Below, piece after piece: positions 1 through 5,735 of a DNA stretch of 11,217 nucleotides (its first letter is position 1; each line of letters opens with the position of its first letter). The DNA is taken from positions 1 to 11,217 of the forward strand of contig JAFYRH010000312.1 in assembly GCA_017559555.1 (NCBI GenBank), read 5' to 3'. The position numbers and the translations under genes were made by a program. This stretch comes from Clostridia bacterium. Lineage in GTDB: Bacteria; Bacillota; Clostridia; Oscillospirales; CAG-272. Under the pieces are notes generated by a model. That model saw only the letters and a list, made by a program, of their open reading frames with translations. It had not been told where the DNA came from and ran no database searches.

Positions 1-456
1 AAGCTCTCTATCCTCGAGGCTCAAAAACTTGCAATCGTTAAGGCTAAGAAGAAGGGTGTTACCAAGGCAAAGAAGGCTGCTCAAACCGGCAAGCTGCTCA
101 CCGCTCAACAAGAACGTATCAACCTTTTGGAGGCAGAACTCGCAGTTCTCCAAACCGCTTTGGCACAAGCTACAACCGAGGCAGAAAAGCGTGCTGTTAT
201 TGACGCCGAAAAGGATGCTTTGATTGAAGTTAAGAAGCAAGTTGCTCAATCCGAAGGCATTATTGCTGAGGGTGAGGTTGATCTTGCTCGTGTAACTGTT
301 GAGCCTATGAAGAAGTCTGCTAAGAAAAACAAGCGCGCCGAAAGAAAGGCTCGCAAGATTGCTAAGCAACAGGCTGAACTCGATGCAGTTCCCGTTCCTC
401 ACAACAAGCGCGGTAAGATTTCCGAAAAGACTCTTGATAGTGGTTTCGTAAAATAA
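1..456 (+). CDS. Lys/Ala/Glu-rich coiled-coil protein, 5'-truncated
   Basis: The frame is open from base 1 to a TAA at 454-456, so 151 C-terminal residues are visible and the start lies outside the window. I do not recognise the family. The visible part is almost entirely Ala, Lys, Glu, Gln and Leu, with long helical stretches such as LLEAELAVLQTALAQA that suggest a coiled coil. It has no hydrophobic segment and no cysteine. Near the C-terminus is a very basic stretch (KKSAKKNKRAERKARKIAKQQ), followed by a short tail ending GKISEKTLDSGFVK. Codon choice is narrow (GCT, AAG, CAA, CTC, CGT), unlike the more mixed use in the genes that follow, which hints at high expression. The basic segment could bind nucleic acid or an acidic partner, but that is inference. 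No clear terminator with a T-run follows; the next structure is the hairpin at 500-540. Confidence 0.75.
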   Translation, partial: KLSILEAQKLAIVKAKKKGVTKAKKAAQTGKLLTAQQERINLLEAELAVLQTALAQATTEAEKRAVIDAEKDALIEVKKQVAQSEGIIAEGEVDLARVTVEPMKKSAKKNKRAERKARKIAKQQAELDAVPVPHNKRGKISEKTLDSGFVK

Positions 457-500
457 TCCGCATAGCGTGAAATAATCCGCTAAAATGACATAAAATGCAC
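451..500 (+). repeat. Two short direct-repeat pairs upstream of dacB
   Basis: The 11-mer AAATAATCCGC occurs at 451-461 and again at 470-480, a 19-base period close to two helical turns. It is followed directly by two tandem 10-mers that share TAAAATG (481-487 and 491-497). The first 11-mer begins inside the last codons of the upstream gene. TAAAAT at 481-486 or 491-496 could serve as a -10 element for dacB, but I find no good -35 at the right distance. The repeats could be a regulator binding site or a chance product of AT-rich sequence. Confidence 0.5.
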
Positions 501-540
501 TCCGGAAAAATATACATTACCAAATGTATTTTTTCCGGAG
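500..540 (+). promoter_or_regulatory. 18-bp hairpin sequestering the dacB ribosome binding site
   Basis: Left arm 500-518 pairs with right arm 523-540 in 18 consecutive pairs, interrupted only by a bulged T at 511; the loop is ACCA at 519-522. The base of the stem is CTCCGG paired with CCGGAG, and the GGAG of the dacB Shine-Dalgarno sequence (537-540) is fully inside the right arm. If transcription starts from either TAAAAT upstream, this hairpin would be at the extreme 5' end of the mRNA. It could limit translation, protect the 5' end, or act as a poor terminator for the upstream gene; the following GGTGTTGTTTT is only moderately T-rich. The structure is seen directly; its function is inferred. 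Confidence 0.7.
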
Positions 541-551
541 GGTGTTGTTTT

Positions 552-1724
552 ATGAAGAAAATACACAGAGTTGGGATCTTGCTTTTGACGTCGATTTTGG
601 CATTTTGCGCTCTCGTTATTCCTGCGTATGCCAATGAAACAACTTCATTCCCGCCTTCCCTTTCTGCGCAAAGCGCACTTTTAATGGAGGCGGAAAGCGG
701 CTCTATCGTGTATGAAAAAAATGCGCACACGCGCCTCCCTATGGCGAGCACAACCAAAATCATGACAGCTCTTGTTGCCCTTGATTTAGCCGCCCCCGAT
801 ACCGTAATTGCGGTGGATGGGCGTGCAGTTGGCATTGAAGGTTCTTCCATTTATTTATGCGAGGGCGAAAGGTTGACTCTTGAAGAGCTTTTGTATGCCC
901 TTATGCTTGAATCTGCCAACGATGCCGCCGTTGCCATTGCTATTGGTCTTTGTGGCAGTGAAGATGCTTTTATCGATTCTATGAATAGAAAAGCAACCTC
1001 GCTCGGGCTTTCCAACACCCATTTTTCTAATCCACACGGATTGGATGCAGAGGCTCACTACACCACCGCTTATGAATTAGCCGTGATTGCCCGTGCGGCT
1101 CTGCAAAATTCTTTGCTAAAAACCATTGTTTCAACAAGAAAAACAACCATTCCTCATCAAAACGCTGATGGCGTGCGCTTGTTGGTCAATCACAACAAAA
1201 TGTTACGCCTTTATGATGGCTGTATCGGACTCAAAACCGGTTACACACAAAAAAGCGGCCGTTGCCTAGTATCTGCGGCTGAACGTGACGGCGTTACCAT
1301 GATTGCCGTGACCCTAAGCTCCCCTGATGATTGGAACGATCACACCAAGCTTTTGGATCTTGGTTTTTCCAATTACCGAAATATAGAACTCTGCCCTGCC
1401 GATTTTCGTCTTTGCCTACCCATAGTTGGCGGTAAAGAATCTTACGTTACACTCGGTGTAACACAAAGCGTTTCAGTCACGCTCCCATCAGGGTCCGGTG
1501 TGATTGAACAAACCATTGAATGTCCGCGACCTATTTACGCTCCTGTTCAAGAGGGTGCCGTTTGCGGACGAATGCTCTTTTTTTGCGACACAAACAATGA
1601 CGGCACCAAGGAAACAATTGCTGACATCCCCTTGGTTGCGCTGTATAACGTTCCCGAATATTCTGCGCGCCTCTCTCTTTGGCAACGTTTTCTACTTTGG
1701 TGGCGCGGACTCTTTACTCGATAA
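552..1724 (+). CDS. dacB: D-alanyl-D-alanine carboxypeptidase, DacB-like (peptidase S11)
   Basis: Serine D,D-carboxypeptidase that removes the terminal D-Ala of peptidoglycan pentapeptides outside the membrane. I chose the ATG at 552 rather than an in-frame ATG at 495: GGAGGG at 537-542 sits nine bases upstream, and the protein then begins with a normal signal peptide (MKKIHRVGILLLTS..., likely cut after AYA at residues 25-27). The product is 390 residues, usual for the family. All three active-site motifs are present: STTK at 66-69 (nucleophile Ser66, Lys69), SAN at 121-123 and KTG at 228-230. The C-terminal LWQRFLLWWRGLF is an amphipathic membrane-anchoring helix after a beta-rich domain. 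Stretches such as EGSSIYLCEGE, NPHGLD and SPDDWNDH resemble Bacillus DacB (cortex-specific PBP5*) more than DacF, and the neighbouring rluB supports this. Assignment to family is certain; the dacB subtype is likely. Confidence 0.93.
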   Translation: MKKIHRVGILLLTSILAFCALVIPAYANETTSFPPSLSAQSALLMEAESGSIVYEKNAHTRLPMASTTKIMTALVALDLAAPDTVIAVDGRAVGIEGSSIYLCEGERLTLEELLYALMLESANDAAVAIAIGLCGSEDAFIDSMNRKATSLGLSNTHFSNPHGLDAEAHYTTAYELAVIARAALQNSLLKTIVSTRKTTIPHQNADGVRLLVNHNKMLRLYDGCIGLKTGYTQKSGRCLVSAAERDGVTMIAVTLSSPDDWNDHTKLLDLGFSNYRNIELCPADFRLCLPIVGGKESYVTLGVTQSVSVTLPSGSGVIEQTIECPRPIYAPVQEGAVCGRMLFFCDTNNDGTKETIADIPLVALYNVPEYSARLSLWQRFLLWWRGLFTR

Positions 1725-1741
1725 AAGAGCATATATATAAT
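1713..1741 (+). promoter_or_regulatory. Candidate sigma-A promoter for rluB
   Basis: TTTACT at 1713-1718 (4 of 6 matches to TTGACA), a 17-base spacer, then a perfect TATAAT at 1736-1741. The -35 lies inside the last codons of dacB. Transcription would start near 1748, giving a leader of about 45 bases to the rluB start. This would let rluB and the downstream small gene be expressed independently of the hairpin-controlled dacB transcript. Confidence 0.45.
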
Positions 1742-1792
1742 AAGGAAGAAAACAATTCGTTTAACATAGAAAAAAACAAAGGAGGCGATAGA

Positions 1793-2503
1793 ATGCGATT
1801 GCAAAAATTCTTTTCGGATTGTGGCGTGCTTTCCCGCAGAGCTGCCGAGGCTGAAATTGCCGCAGGCAAGGTCAAGGTGAACGGTGCGGTAGCACAAATT
1901 GGCGATTCTATCAACCCTGAAGTTGACATTGTAGAATACAAAGGAAAACGCATTCTGCCTCGCGCAAGCGAAAAACGCCACTACATTATGCTCAACAAGC
2001 CGCGCGGCTATGTGACCACAATGCAGGATGAAAAGGGGCGCCCGACCGTTGCCAATTTGACCGCAGGTGTTGGCACTCGCGTTTACCCCGTTGGCAGACT
2101 TGATATGGACTCGGAGGGACTTTTGCTCCTGACCGATGACGGTGAATTTGCCAACCAACTCACACATCCGCGCCATGAAATCCCCAAGATCTATCACGTA
2201 ACACTTTCAAAAGTGTTGACAAAAGACGAAATTGCGGCTCTTCGTGCACCGATGGAGCTGGACGGATACCGTTTACAGCCCGTCACCGTCAAAAAGCTCG
2301 CCCCCGATACCATTCAAATGAATCTTTACGAGGGTCGAAACCGCCAAATTCGCCGCATGTGCGAGGCGGCGGGGCTCAAGGTTATTCGTCTGCAACGCAT
2401 CGCCATTGGTGACCTCGGTCTTGGAGACCTCCCCCTTGGCAGATGGCGCGAGCTCACCCCCGACGAAATTCATTACCTGACAAATGGCAAAAAGAAAGGA
2501 TAA
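1793..2503 (+). CDS. rluB: 23S rRNA pseudouridine synthase, RsuA/RluB family
   Basis: Converts a specific uridine of 23S rRNA to pseudouridine during ribosome assembly in the cytoplasm. The ATG at 1793 is chosen over an in-frame ATG at 1679 because AAAGGAGG ends at 1785, seven bases upstream, and the protein then starts directly with its S4 RNA-binding domain (MRLQKFFSDCGVLSRRAAE, to about residue 50). The 236-residue length is normal. The catalytic signature GRLDMDSEGLLLLT spans 101-114, with Asp104 the expected nucleophile. The family's C-terminal signature EGRNRQIRRMC is at 180-190. Its place after a DacB-type gene mirrors dacB-spmA-spmB-rluB in Bacillus, but spmA and spmB are absent here. 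It is probably read from dacB and from its own promoter at 1713-1741, and it is followed after five bases by the next gene. RluB rather than RsuA is inferred from context and lineage. Confidence 0.9.
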   Translation: MRLQKFFSDCGVLSRRAAEAEIAAGKVKVNGAVAQIGDSINPEVDIVEYKGKRILPRASEKRHYIMLNKPRGYVTTMQDEKGRPTVANLTAGVGTRVYPVGRLDMDSEGLLLLTDDGEFANQLTHPRHEIPKIYHVTLSKVLTKDEIAALRAPMELDGYRLQPVTVKKLAPDTIQMNLYEGRNRQIRRMCEAAGLKVIRLQRIAIGDLGLGDLPLGRWRELTPDEIHYLTNGKKKG

Positions 2504-2508
2504 AAATT

Positions 2509-2898
2509 ATGCTGGAAGTATTACCGATTCAAGACAAAAACGAACAAGAAGCAATCGCTAACCTTTGCGGTGTTCCCTTTCGTACTGAGCTTTTGGCTTA
2601 CAAAGCAATGGTCGACGGAGAGCTGCGCGGTATTTGTCAGTTTAAAATGAATGCTGAGGGCGGTTCTATTATCGATTTTGCCAACGTTCCCGAAAAATAT
2701 GAGTTTGAACCGATGTTTGTTATGGGTCGCGCCGCGCTCAATTTTATTGACCTCTGCGGTGTACATCGCGCCTATTTTGACGCAAAATGCGACAACGAAA
2801 TCCTGATTAAGGCAATCGGTTTTTCGCGCAATGCCGACGGCAGATTTGAGATGGATTTGACAGATTTCTTCCAAGAGCCCTGCAAACACTCTCATTGA
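2509..2898 (+). CDS. Small GNAT-fold-like protein of unknown function
   Basis: A 129-residue protein whose ATG lies five bases after the rluB stop, with AAAGGA at 2495-2500 as ribosome binding site, so the two are almost certainly co-transcribed and perhaps translationally coupled. I do not recognise a named family. The pattern resembles the core of a GNAT acetyltransferase: a strand with DGELRGICQF (37-46), a helix ALNFIDLCGV (76-85), a strand RAYFDAKCDN (87-96), then LIKAIGFSRNADGRFEMDL (99-117), much like the typical 'n..l.kklGF...dg' ending. The usual acetyl-CoA pyrophosphate loop (Q/RxxGxG/A) is not clear; only MGRA at 72-75 stands near its place. It may therefore be a degenerate or non-enzymatic GNAT. 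The tail CKHSH could bind metal, but this is speculative. Confidence 0.7.
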   Translation: MLEVLPIQDKNEQEAIANLCGVPFRTELLAYKAMVDGELRGICQFKMNAEGGSIIDFANVPEKYEFEPMFVMGRAALNFIDLCGVHRAYFDAKCDNEILIKAIGFSRNADGRFEMDLTDFFQEPCKHSH

Positions 2899-2933
2899 TG
2901 TAAAAATCGACAACCGACTTGGTAAAATTTACC

Positions 2934-2970
2934 AAATATTCCCCAAAAATTTTGGGGAATATTTTTTCTT
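2934..2970 (+). terminator. Rho-independent terminator of the dacB-rluB unit
   Basis: AAATATTCCCC (2934-2944) pairs with GGGGAATATTT (2954-2964); the loop AAAAATTTT can itself pair partly. The stem ends in a T-run (TTTTTTCTT, 2962-2970). It lies 36 bases after the stop of the small GNAT-like gene and separates it from spo0A. Confidence 0.88.
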
Positions 2971-2978
2971 GTTTTATA

Positions 2979-3007
2979 TTGTAAAATTATTACATTTATG
3001 GTAAAAT
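2979..3007 (+). promoter_or_regulatory. Extended -10 promoter of spo0A
   Basis: TTGTAA at 2979-2984, a 17-base spacer, then TAAAAT at 3002-3007. TGG immediately before the -10 gives a TGn extended -10. Transcription would begin near 3014, with about 37 bases of leader. No sequence matching the Spo0A box TGNCGAA exactly is present. The sites listed at 2921-3012 overlap both the -35 and the -10. Confidence 0.65.
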
Positions 3008-3050
3008 ATTACTGTCAGAACAAAATGAAAGTTGGAGGAATTATTGACTT

Positions 3051-3833
3051 ATGGAATACAAAACGAAACTTTTGATTGCCGATGAAAGCCCCATTTGGCG
3101 CGCACAGGTGCGTGAAGGGTTAATGCGCGCAGGATACCGCAATATAGAGGAAGCTGTAAACGGTGAAGAAGCTGTTATCAAAATGTCACAAATGCACCCC
3201 GAGGTCGTACTTCTTGACGTTTGGCTTTCCAAGCTGGATGGCATTGGCGTTCTTCGCAACGCGCGCACAATGGATTGGGGTAGCGACAAAGCTCCTTCCT
3301 TTATTGTAGTATCCTCCGTTTCCAATCAGAACATTTTTATTCAAGCATCCGAAGCGGGCGCGGAGCTTTGTCTCTTAAAACCTGTCAATCTTGTCAGCCT
3401 TGCGGAACACATTCAAAACATTGCAACGCGTCGCGTGCAGGATATTCCCGCTGTCGCTATGCAAGAAGTAGAAAAAGGCCCCGATATTGAGTCACAAGTT
3501 ACACAGATCATTCACCAAATCGGTGTTCCTGCACACATCAAGGGATATCAGTATTTGAGAACGGCAATTCTCCTCACCATTAAGGATTCGGACATCATCA
3601 ACTCTGTTACCAAGGTGCTCTACCCCAGCGTTGCAAAAAAGTACGCCACTACGACCAGCCGCGTTGAACGCGCCATCCGCCACGCCATTGAGGTTGCTTG
3701 GGATAGAGGTGACGTGGATACGCTCAATTCCTATTTCGGTTACACCATTCAAAACAATCGCGGCAAGCCCACCAATAGCGAGTTTATTGCAATGATTGCA
3801 GATAATTTGAGATTGAAATATAAGTTGAATTGA
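3051..3833 (+). CDS. spo0A: Spo0A, master response regulator of sporulation
   Basis: Transcription factor that, when phosphorylated, commits the cell to sporulation by binding 0A boxes. The 260 residues have the normal two-domain plan. The receiver domain (about 4-122) has the acidic pair Asp11-Glu12, phosphoacceptor Asp56 in [12 protein letters not shown] and the conserved Lys110-Pro111. A variable linker runs from about 124 to 148. The DNA-binding domain (about 149-260) is nearly textbook, with [14 protein letters not shown] (157-170), the recognition-helix stretch [15 protein letters not shown] (203-217) and [10 protein letters not shown] (239-248). The ATG follows GGAGG (3034-3038) by 12 bases. 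It is a single-gene unit between two terminators, not beside spoIVB where it often sits. One oddity: the Met-Pro after the phosphorylated Asp in most receivers is Leu59-Ser60 here. Identification is secure. Confidence 0.97.
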   Translation: MEYKTKLLIADESPIWRAQVREGLMRAGYRNIEEAVNGEEAVIKMSQMHPEVVLLDVWLSKLDGIGVLRNARTMDWGSDKAPSFIVVSSVSNQNIFIQASEAGAELCLLKPVNLVSLAEHIQNIATRRVQDIPAVAMQEVEKGPDIESQVTQIIHQIGVPAHIKGYQYLRTAILLTIKDSDIINSVTKVLYPSVAKKYATTTSRVERAIRHAIEVAWDRGDVDTLNSYFGYTIQNNRGKPTNSEFIAMIADNLRLKYKLN

Positions 3834-3835
3834 TG

Positions 3836-3869
3836 AAAAAAGGAAGGTTTCGACCTTCCTTTTTCTTTT
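3836..3869 (+). terminator. Rho-independent terminator of spo0A
   Basis: AGGAAGGT (3841-3848) pairs perfectly with ACCTTCCT (3853-3860) around a TTCG loop. It is flanked by AAAAA (3836-3840) and a T-run (3860-3864, then CTTTT), so it could work in both directions. It begins two bases after the spo0A stop codon. Confidence 0.93.
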
Positions 3870-3886
3870 GAATAACCGTTTTTTCG

Positions 3887-3915
3887 TTGACACGGTATCT
3901 AAAATATGCTATAAT
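3887..3915 (+). promoter_or_regulatory. Perfect-consensus sigma-A promoter
   Basis: TTGACA at 3887-3892, exactly 17 bases, then TATAAT at 3910-3915: all twelve consensus positions match. Transcription should start near 3922, leaving about 40 bases of leader with AAAGGAG at 3948-3954 before the ATG at 3962. I see no clear operator palindrome overlapping it, so expression is predicted to be strong and vegetative unless a regulator binds a site I missed. Confidence 0.9.
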
Positions 3916-3961
3916 AAGAACAAGAAAGACCATTTTTCGTTATCTTTAAAGGAGAAAAAGA

Positions 3962-5545
3962 ATGGAACAAATTTTGCTTTGCGGTCTGTCCGCGCTCGAA
4001 TATAATATGGTTTGCGGTCCCTCGCCTGCCGAGCAGTATGCCGCCCAAATTCTCTCCTCTTGGATTGAGAAAATCACGGGCAAAAAAATGGTCGGCGGAA
4101 AAGGTGTAATTGACCTCAATATCGAAACAAAATCGGGGGACGAAGAGGGGTATTCCATCATCAACGTTCCCGAAAGGCTGAGTATTATTGGCAACGGACC
4201 GCGCGGTATTCTCTATGGTACTTATGCGTTTTTGGAAAAGTATCTTGACGTCTATCACTACGCTCCCGGTGTGACGAGTGCCGGTCGTGGTGGCGAAATC
4301 GGTGAGATCAATGAGTCCTTCTCCCCCATTTTTGAATACCGTCAAGAAAGCTTTTACCTTGGCGAAGACGACCTTGAGTGGCGCATTGCCAACCATGTGA
4401 ACACGCACAAAAATGATGATCCCAAGTATGGCGGTTACATGAAGTGGGCAGGTCGTTTTGTACATACTATGGAGAATATTACGGGGTGTCCGCAATCACA
4501 GCAACCTTGCCTTTCCGACCCCGAGGTGACACAAAAAGCCATCAAATACACGCGCGATTGGTTCAAAAAGGATCCCTCTATTCGTCTTGTTTCCATCTCT
4601 CAAAACGACAACGAAAACTATTGCAAGTGCGAAAAATGTGCTGAGATTGATGCCCTCGAAGGCAGTCACATGGGTACGCTTTTGCGCGTTGTAAATGCCG
4701 TTGCGGCTGATATAAAGGATGACTATCCCGAGGTGGCTATCGAAACTTTGGCGTATCGATACACGCGAAACGTTCCCAAAATTACCAAGCCACTCCCCAA
4801 CGTTATCATTCGTTTGTGCTCGTTTGAATGTTGCTTTACACACCCCTTAGAAAGCGGTGCTTGCTCGCGAAATCGCGCATACGTCAAGGATTTAGAGGCG
4901 TGGAACCGCGTGTGTGATCGCATTTATATTTGGGATTACGTTACCAATTTTGCGCACTATCTCGCCCCCTACCCCAACTTCAACGTTCTGCGCTCCAATA
5001 TGCGTTTTTATGCCGAGCACGGTGTAAAAGGAATGTACCCCGAGGGCAACTATCAATCTATTTCGGGTGAATTTGCCGAGCTGCGCGCCTATATGCTCGC
5101 TCGCCTTGCGTGGGAGCCGATGATGAGTGAATCGATTTATAACATTCACCTCAACCGTTTTTTGGAACACTATTACGGAAAAGGATGGCGAAACATTCGT
5201 GCCTACCTCGATTGGTTCAATGCCGCCGCAAAAGCGCGACACATCAACATTTATGAGCGTCCTCTTTGGACGATTCCGCGCGAGATGTACGAAACCGTTT
5301 ACGATGCCATTGAGGCTTGGTGGGATGCCGCCGAACGCGATGCAGGTGACAAGCTTGAAAACGTCAAACGCTCCCGTTTGCAATGGACTTACGTCTCCCT
5401 GATGGTGCGCCCCAACGAGGAACGCGCACGAAAATTCTACAAGGACGTCAACGACCGCGGCATCCGCTGGAAGGAAGAAGCATATACCTTGCTTGAAGAG
5501 CAAAACTTCGCAGGCGATCCCGCGGATTGGGTGTTCAAAAAATAA
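3962..5545 (+). CDS. DUF4838 (GH20-like) protein, cytoplasmic
   Basis: A 527-residue protein resembling DUF4838 family members, which combine a small alpha/beta domain like the N-terminal domain of GH20 hexosaminidases with a putative glycoside-hydrolase barrel. The N-terminal domain (about 18-105) contains the family-like AAQILSSWIEKITGKK and LSIIGNGPRGILYGTYAFLE. The core carries the SISQNDNENYCKCEKC stretch (211-226) with Cys221, Cys223 and Cys226, then long aromatic-rich segments (IYIWDYVTNFAHYLAPYPNF, 321-340; GMYPEGNYQSISGE, 357-370). There is no signal peptide or membrane segment, so it should act inside the cell, whereas many relatives are exported. The start is fixed by AAAGGAG seven bases upstream. 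It is transcribed alone between its own promoter and terminator, with no sugar transporter or regulator adjacent. Family assignment is likely; the substrate and even enzymatic activity are unknown. Confidence 0.85.
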   Translation: MEQILLCGLSALEYNMVCGPSPAEQYAAQILSSWIEKITGKKMVGGKGVIDLNIETKSGDEEGYSIINVPERLSIIGNGPRGILYGTYAFLEKYLDVYHYAPGVTSAGRGGEIGEINESFSPIFEYRQESFYLGEDDLEWRIANHVNTHKNDDPKYGGYMKWAGRFVHTMENITGCPQSQQPCLSDPEVTQKAIKYTRDWFKKDPSIRLVSISQNDNENYCKCEKCAEIDALEGSHMGTLLRVVNAVAADIKDDYPEVAIETLAYRYTRNVPKITKPLPNVIIRLCSFECCFTHPLESGACSRNRAYVKDLEAWNRVCDRIYIWDYVTNFAHYLAPYPNFNVLRSNMRFYAEHGVKGMYPEGNYQSISGEFAELRAYMLARLAWEPMMSESIYNIHLNRFLEHYYGKGWRNIRAYLDWFNAAAKARHINIYERPLWTIPREMYETVYDAIEAWWDAAERDAGDKLENVKRSRLQWTYVSLMVRPNEERARKFYKDVNDRGIRWKEEAYTLLEEQNFAGDPADWVFKK

Positions 5546-5563
5546 TCTTCATTTTTACAAGTT

Positions 5564-5604
5564 TGGGAAGAAACCTATGGTTTCTTCCCATTTTGTTGTT
5601 TTTT
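5564..5604 (+). terminator. Rho-independent terminator of the DUF4838 gene
   Basis: GGGAAGAAACC (5565-5575) pairs perfectly over 11 bases with GGTTTCTTCCC (5579-5589) around a TAT loop, followed by ATTTTGTTGTTTTTT. It starts about 20 bases after the stop codon. Confidence 0.93.
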
Positions 5605-5650
5605 GTCGTCTGTTGTTGAGCGAAAAATTCCCGAAAAGACGACATTTTTT
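5604..5650 (+). terminator. Possible second, weaker terminator
   Basis: TGTCGTCT (5604-5611) is the exact reverse complement of AGACGACA (5637-5644), which is followed at once by TTTTTT (5645-5650). The 25-base loop is long, so the hairpin would be less stable than the one just upstream. It could be a back-up terminator, or an operator-like inverted repeat upstream of the rlmB promoter. Confidence 0.35.
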
Positions 5651-5660
5651 CAAAAGACTA

Positions 5661-5689
5661 TATACAAAAATCATTTATTATGATATAAT
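5661..5689 (+). promoter_or_regulatory. Extended -10 promoter of the rlmB operon
   Basis: TATACA at 5661-5666 (4 of 6 matches to TTGACA), a 17-base spacer, then a perfect TATAAT at 5684-5689 preceded by TGA, giving a TGn extended -10. The predicted start is near 5696, about 40 bases before the rlmB ATG. No strong terminator is visible after this until the window ends, so it probably drives rlmB, the membrane protein and the radical SAM gene. Confidence 0.65.
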
Positions 5690-5735
5690 TATAAGTAATA
5701 TAGTATCTTAATAGCAGAAAGGACAAGTCCTATCT

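Larger units (their letters stand above)
2921..3012 (+). repeat. Three GTAA...TTAC elements around the spo0A promoter
   Basis: GGTAAAATTTACC (2921-2933), GTAAAATTATTAC (2981-2993, extended to TGTAA-N5-TTACA at 2980-2994) and GTAAAATATTAC (3001-3012). Each is a near-palindrome that begins GTAAAAT. The last two start exactly 20 bases apart; one covers the end of the -35 and the other covers the -10 through to the start site. This is the arrangement expected of paired operators for a dimeric regulator. The region is very AT-rich, so chance cannot be excluded. Confidence 0.45.

Noticed and set aside
495..551. In-frame upstream ATG extending dacB by 19 residues
   Set aside because: It lacks a ribosome binding site, lies before the hairpin, and would place a non-signal sequence before a perfect signal peptide.
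1547..2197. Long antisense reading frame across the dacB/rluB junction
   Set aside because: It overlaps two confidently identified genes, has no ribosome binding site and no recognisable domain; it is a shadow of the coding strand.
2906..2912. ATCGACA as a reverse-strand Spo0A box (TTCGACA)
   Set aside because: One mismatch in a 7-mer, and it lies before the terminator, far from the spo0A promoter; too weak to claim autoregulation.
3014..3050. Riboswitch in the spo0A leader
   Set aside because: The leader is only about 37 bases, too short for a known aptamer; the same holds for the roughly 40-base leaders at 3922 and 5696.
3849..3855. TTCGACC as a possible Spo0A box downstream of spo0A
   Set aside because: It has a mismatch and falls in the loop and arm of the rho-independent terminator, which explains it fully.
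5493..5711. 72-codon frame spanning the DUF4838 stop and the spacer
   Set aside because: It runs through the terminator and the rlmB promoter, and its start is inside the DUF4838 gene; no sign of selection as protein.
5721..5730. GGACAAGTCC as a hairpin hiding the rlmB ribosome binding site
   Set aside because: At best three or four pairs with a tiny loop; too unstable to regulate.
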